Below the pieces are notes generated by a model. It searched no databases. It was not told where the DNA came from and was given only the letters and a program-made list of their open reading frames with translations. Of a DNA stretch of 7,909 nt, positions 7,097-7,909 are shown one piece after another. This DNA comes from an uncultured Bacteroidales bacterium (GTDB lineage Bacteria; Bacteroidota; Bacteroidia; Bacteroidales; Paludibacteraceae): assembly GCA_937911235.1 (NCBI GenBank), contig CALDPN010000082.1:1-7909 (forward strand), given 5' to 3'. The position numbers and the translations under genes are program-made. Position 1 is the first letter of the stretch. Each line of letters begins with the position of its first letter.

Positions 7097-7429
7097 AACC
7101 TCAAGTTTTGTGAGTCGGCTGAGTCGCAAATCAAGTATTGCCTGTGCCTGAACTTCGCTCAAATCATATGTATTGCCAAGGGAAAGCATGGGATAGCGAT
7201 GCGGATATTGCTCAAATTCCTTCTTCAGATCACTTCCGACCCTCTGAGTCGGCGAATCCTTAACGAGAAATTCCGGATACTCCTGTTCAAGAGCCTCCAA
7301 CTCCTTCAGAAGTATATCAAATTCATAATCAGTAAGTGTAGGGGAGTCTTCGACATAGTACTGCCTATTCGCCTCCTTGAGCACCGATCTGAGCTCCTGT
7401 ATCCTGATATATGCCTGCGCTTTATCCAT
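6449..7429 (-). CDS. Composite ORF: LigA N-terminus, GyrA/ParC-like piece, TPR protein C-terminus
   Basis: One 326-residue frame contains three unrelated proteins. Residues 1 to about 91 are the N-terminus of NAD-dependent DNA ligase. About 91-118 (LSEVQAQAILDLRLSRL, then TKLEVDKLLEELK) is a conserved stretch of a type IIA topoisomerase A subunit. From about 112-118 to the end it is a tetratricopeptide-repeat protein. Each join sits at a short motif plausible in both partners (YDLSEV; KLLEELK) and keeps frame. The ligase catalytic Lys (KxDG, normally around residue 115) is lost, and the topoisomerase piece is a fragment of about 25 residues, so neither activity is possible. Base composition also changes, from a mid-GC ligase part using AGG and ATA codons to an AT-rich TPR part with addB-like codons. 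Automatic annotation would probably call it DNA ligase, which would mislead. I read it as an assembly chimera. Confidence 0.85.
   Translation of the reverse strand: MDKAQAYIRIQELRSVLKEANRQYYVEDSPTLTDYEFDILLKELEALEQEYPEFLVKDSPTQRVGSDLKKEFEQYPHRYPMLSLGNTYDLSEVQAQAILDLRLSRLTKLEVDKLLEELKSVKNKNSAFVFQTLSEIYMAKEDTLKAEATLEEAVAMFPSDPNVIGSLVNQYMMTGKSEKAVENLDKLVESDPSNVQYKVVKASVLAIQMKEFDKAKATLEPLFADGSASKDASILFEMGRVWALDGMNQLEKAQDIEDDKQYKKAVDEAKTCFDKALEYYLPAREIMSEDDQNYLTLLQSIREMYVRLGKTGSAEYKAINDEINTL
7076..7162 (-). other. gyrA: Segment: GyrA/ParC-like topoisomerase fragment
   Basis: The residues after LSEV read QAQAILDLRLSRLTKLEVDK, matching the conserved GyrA/ParC block QAQAILDMRLxRLTxLE near the end of the breakage-reunion domain. 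It is only about 25 residues, wedged between ligase and TPR sequence, with no catalytic Tyr region. Gyrase or topoisomerase IV cannot be told apart from this piece. It may come from a third genome or from the genome of either neighbour. Confidence 0.65.
7157..7429 (-). pseudogene. ligA: 5' fragment of ligA, NAD-dependent DNA ligase (domain Ia only)
   Basis: LigA seals nicks in DNA using NAD. The first 91 residues carry domain Ia: IQELRSVLKEANRQYYVEDS, then TLTDYEFD and the ELEALEQEYPEF helix. Aligned by eye with E. coli LigA, Tyr24, Tyr25, Asp34, Phe37 and Asp38 stand at the NMN-binding positions Tyr22, His23, Asp32, Tyr35 and Asp36. SPTQRVG (59-65) and the hallmark YPMLSLGNT (79-87) follow. 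The sequence stops being ligase just before the adenylation domain's KxDG lysine. A full LigA is about 665 residues. The start at 7429 suits the family. GC content is clearly higher than in the TPR fragment, suggesting a different source genome, probably another Bacteroidales. Confidence 0.8.
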
Positions 7430-7431
7430 AA

Positions 7432-7461
7432 CAAAAATAATTTACAAATTTTACCAACAAA
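7432..7461 (-). promoter_or_regulatory. Possible Bacteroidetes promoter before the ligA start
   Basis: The minus strand has TTTG, 18 bases, then TATTTTTG (7432-7439), which fits TAnnTTTG. However, it ends only two bases before the ATG, so transcription would start at or inside the coding start. The real promoter may lie farther up the AT-rich leader. No Shine-Dalgarno is present. Confidence 0.3.
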
Positions 7462-7542
7462 TCTTGTGATTATTTACCATAAAATACCAAAAACATATAA
7501 AAAAAGCAACACTTTACACGTTTTTTTACACTTTTAAGGTAC

Positions 7543-7568
7543 AAAAAAAGAGGGTATAAGATACCCTC
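7543..7568 (-). terminator. Rho-independent terminator (minus strand)
   Basis: GAGGGTAT (7550-7557), loop AAG, ATACCCTC (7561-7568) form a perfect 8-bp stem. On the minus strand it is followed by seven T (complement of 7543-7549), a textbook intrinsic terminator for leftward transcription arriving from the gene ending at 7700. Confidence 0.82.
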
Positions 7569-7570
7569 TG

Positions 7571-7658
7571 AAAAGGTTAAACCTAAAGGACAAAAAGATT
7601 AAACCTTTTGAGGCAAAAGGTTTAATCTAATGACCCAAAAGGTTTAATGTGATTTCAC
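7571..7658. repeat. Four direct repeats with exact 22-bp spacing (iteron-like)
   Basis: Units start at 7571, 7593, 7615 and 7637. Each begins AAAAG, followed by GTT or ATT and then A/T-A-A. The best two read AAAAGGTTTAAT. Positions 1-5, 7, 8, 10, 11 and 14 of the unit are identical in all four; the second halves differ. The spacing equals about two helical turns, as in arrays of protein binding sites or plasmid iterons. Units 2 and 3 also form the large hairpin at 7597-7627. Confidence 0.55.
7592..7627 (-). terminator. Long perfect hairpin with T run (minus-strand terminator or palindromic site)
   Basis: GATTAAACCTTTTG (7597-7610), loop AGG, CAAAAGGTTTAATC (7614-7627) form a 14-bp perfect stem. 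Read leftward it is followed by five T (complement of 7592-7596), so it can end transcription of the gene stopping at 7700. The second terminator lies about 25 bases further on. Because it is made of two units of the 22-bp repeat, it could instead be an operator-like palindrome. Confidence 0.6.
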
Positions 7659-7699
7659 CCCCGTCAGGAGGTGCTGTAGCGCGGTTTTAAAGGCTATTT

Positions 7700-7909
7700 T
7701 TAGACGTATGCATCGTAGCGTCCATCATCGTCGGGAAGTTCATCCTCCTCGGTTTCTTCTTCGTAGTCGGGGTCGTAGGCCGGAATGTAGTATTGTTCTA
7801 TCTCGGCGGCAAAATCGGTGAGGCGGCCATGATTATAGGCTTCAACTACGGCATTGATAAGTATTTGCGATTCAAGTCGCGCGCCGCACAAGGCAATGTA
7901 TTCTTTTTG
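7700..7909 (-). CDS. C-terminal end of an unrecognised protein with an acidic tail (partial)
   Basis: The frame is open from the window edge (QKEYIALCGARLESQI at the edge) to the TAA at 7700-7702, so the true start lies outside. A TTG at 7891 is in frame but is not needed as a start. Sixty-nine residues are visible. The first half is helical (LINAVVEAYNHGRLTDFAAE), then IEQYYIPAYDPDYEEE, and a strongly acidic end (ETEEDELPDDDGRYDAYV). I do not recognise the family. The acidic disordered tail suggests a soluble cytoplasmic protein. The GC content is the highest in the window, unlike the abc-F and addB genes, so this end probably belongs with the ligA source or yet another genome. Two hairpins with T runs follow the stop. 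Confidence 0.6.
   Translation of the reverse strand, partial: QKEYIALCGARLESQILINAVVEAYNHGRLTDFAAEIEQYYIPAYDPDYEEETEEDELPDDDGRYDAYV

Noticed and set aside
6449..7429. A new DNA-ligase/gyrase/TPR fusion as a repair system
   Set aside because: The ligase lacks its KxDG lysine and the topoisomerase part is only about 25 residues, so no activity remains; the joins look like assembly graph switches.
7199..7537. A 112-codon plus-strand ORF opposite the ligA start
   Set aside because: It runs antisense through well-recognised LigA domain Ia codons and the AT-rich leader, has no family resemblance and no ribosome site.
7571..7658. A small CRISPR array
   Set aside because: The units abut with no unique spacers of typical length, the period is only 22 bases, and no cas gene is present.
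7700..7891. A short complete gene starting at the TTG at 7891
   Set aside because: The frame stays open to the window edge with sensible sequence (QKEYIAL), so this is the 3' end of a longer gene and TTG is an internal Leu codon.

Overview
The window reads as a metagenomic contig whose core (about 535-7095) comes from an AT-rich Bacteroidales-type genome. Evidence for this is the Bacteroidetes promoter consensus (TTTG, about 20 bases, TAnnTTTG), the absence of Shine-Dalgarno sequences before its genes, and Bacteroidetes-style versions of a B12-dependent ribonucleotide reductase, an ABC-F ATPase and an AddB-like nuclease.

Left edge (1-about 555): the C-terminal tail of a membrane protein, then a lipoprotein N-terminus with a good Shine-Dalgarno. 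Both look Firmicutes-like. The lipoprotein runs in frame into the last third of NrdJ. Core: nrdJ 3' end (+), a bidirectional terminator, the complete abc-F gene (-), a divergent promoter region, the complete addB-like gene (+), a convergent terminator, and the 3' end of a TPR protein gene (-). Right part (about 7076-7429): the TPR reading frame is preceded in frame by a short GyrA/ParC-like piece and then by the N-terminus of NAD-dependent DNA ligase (LigA). Right edge (7430-7909): an AT-rich leader, two hairpins followed by T runs on the minus strand, a four-unit 22-bp direct repeat, and the 3' end of an unrecognised minus-strand gene with an acidic tail.

Only two genes are complete and intact, the ABC-F ATPase and the AddB-like nuclease. 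They are divergent and have no evident functional link (ribosome-associated ATPase; DNA double-strand-break processing). The two other long ORFs are composites of unrelated housekeeping proteins joined in frame at short motifs that both partners could share (such as EEIDELV and KLLEELK). Composition and translation-signal style change at the joins. I judge assembly chimerism more likely than real gene fusion. I see no convincing new biological system. The items most worth following are the two composite ORFs, a REPIN-like palindromic repeat inside the abc-F coding sequence, a leaderless addB transcript with a promoter-embedded palindrome, and the 22-bp iteron-like/hairpin region at the right edge.
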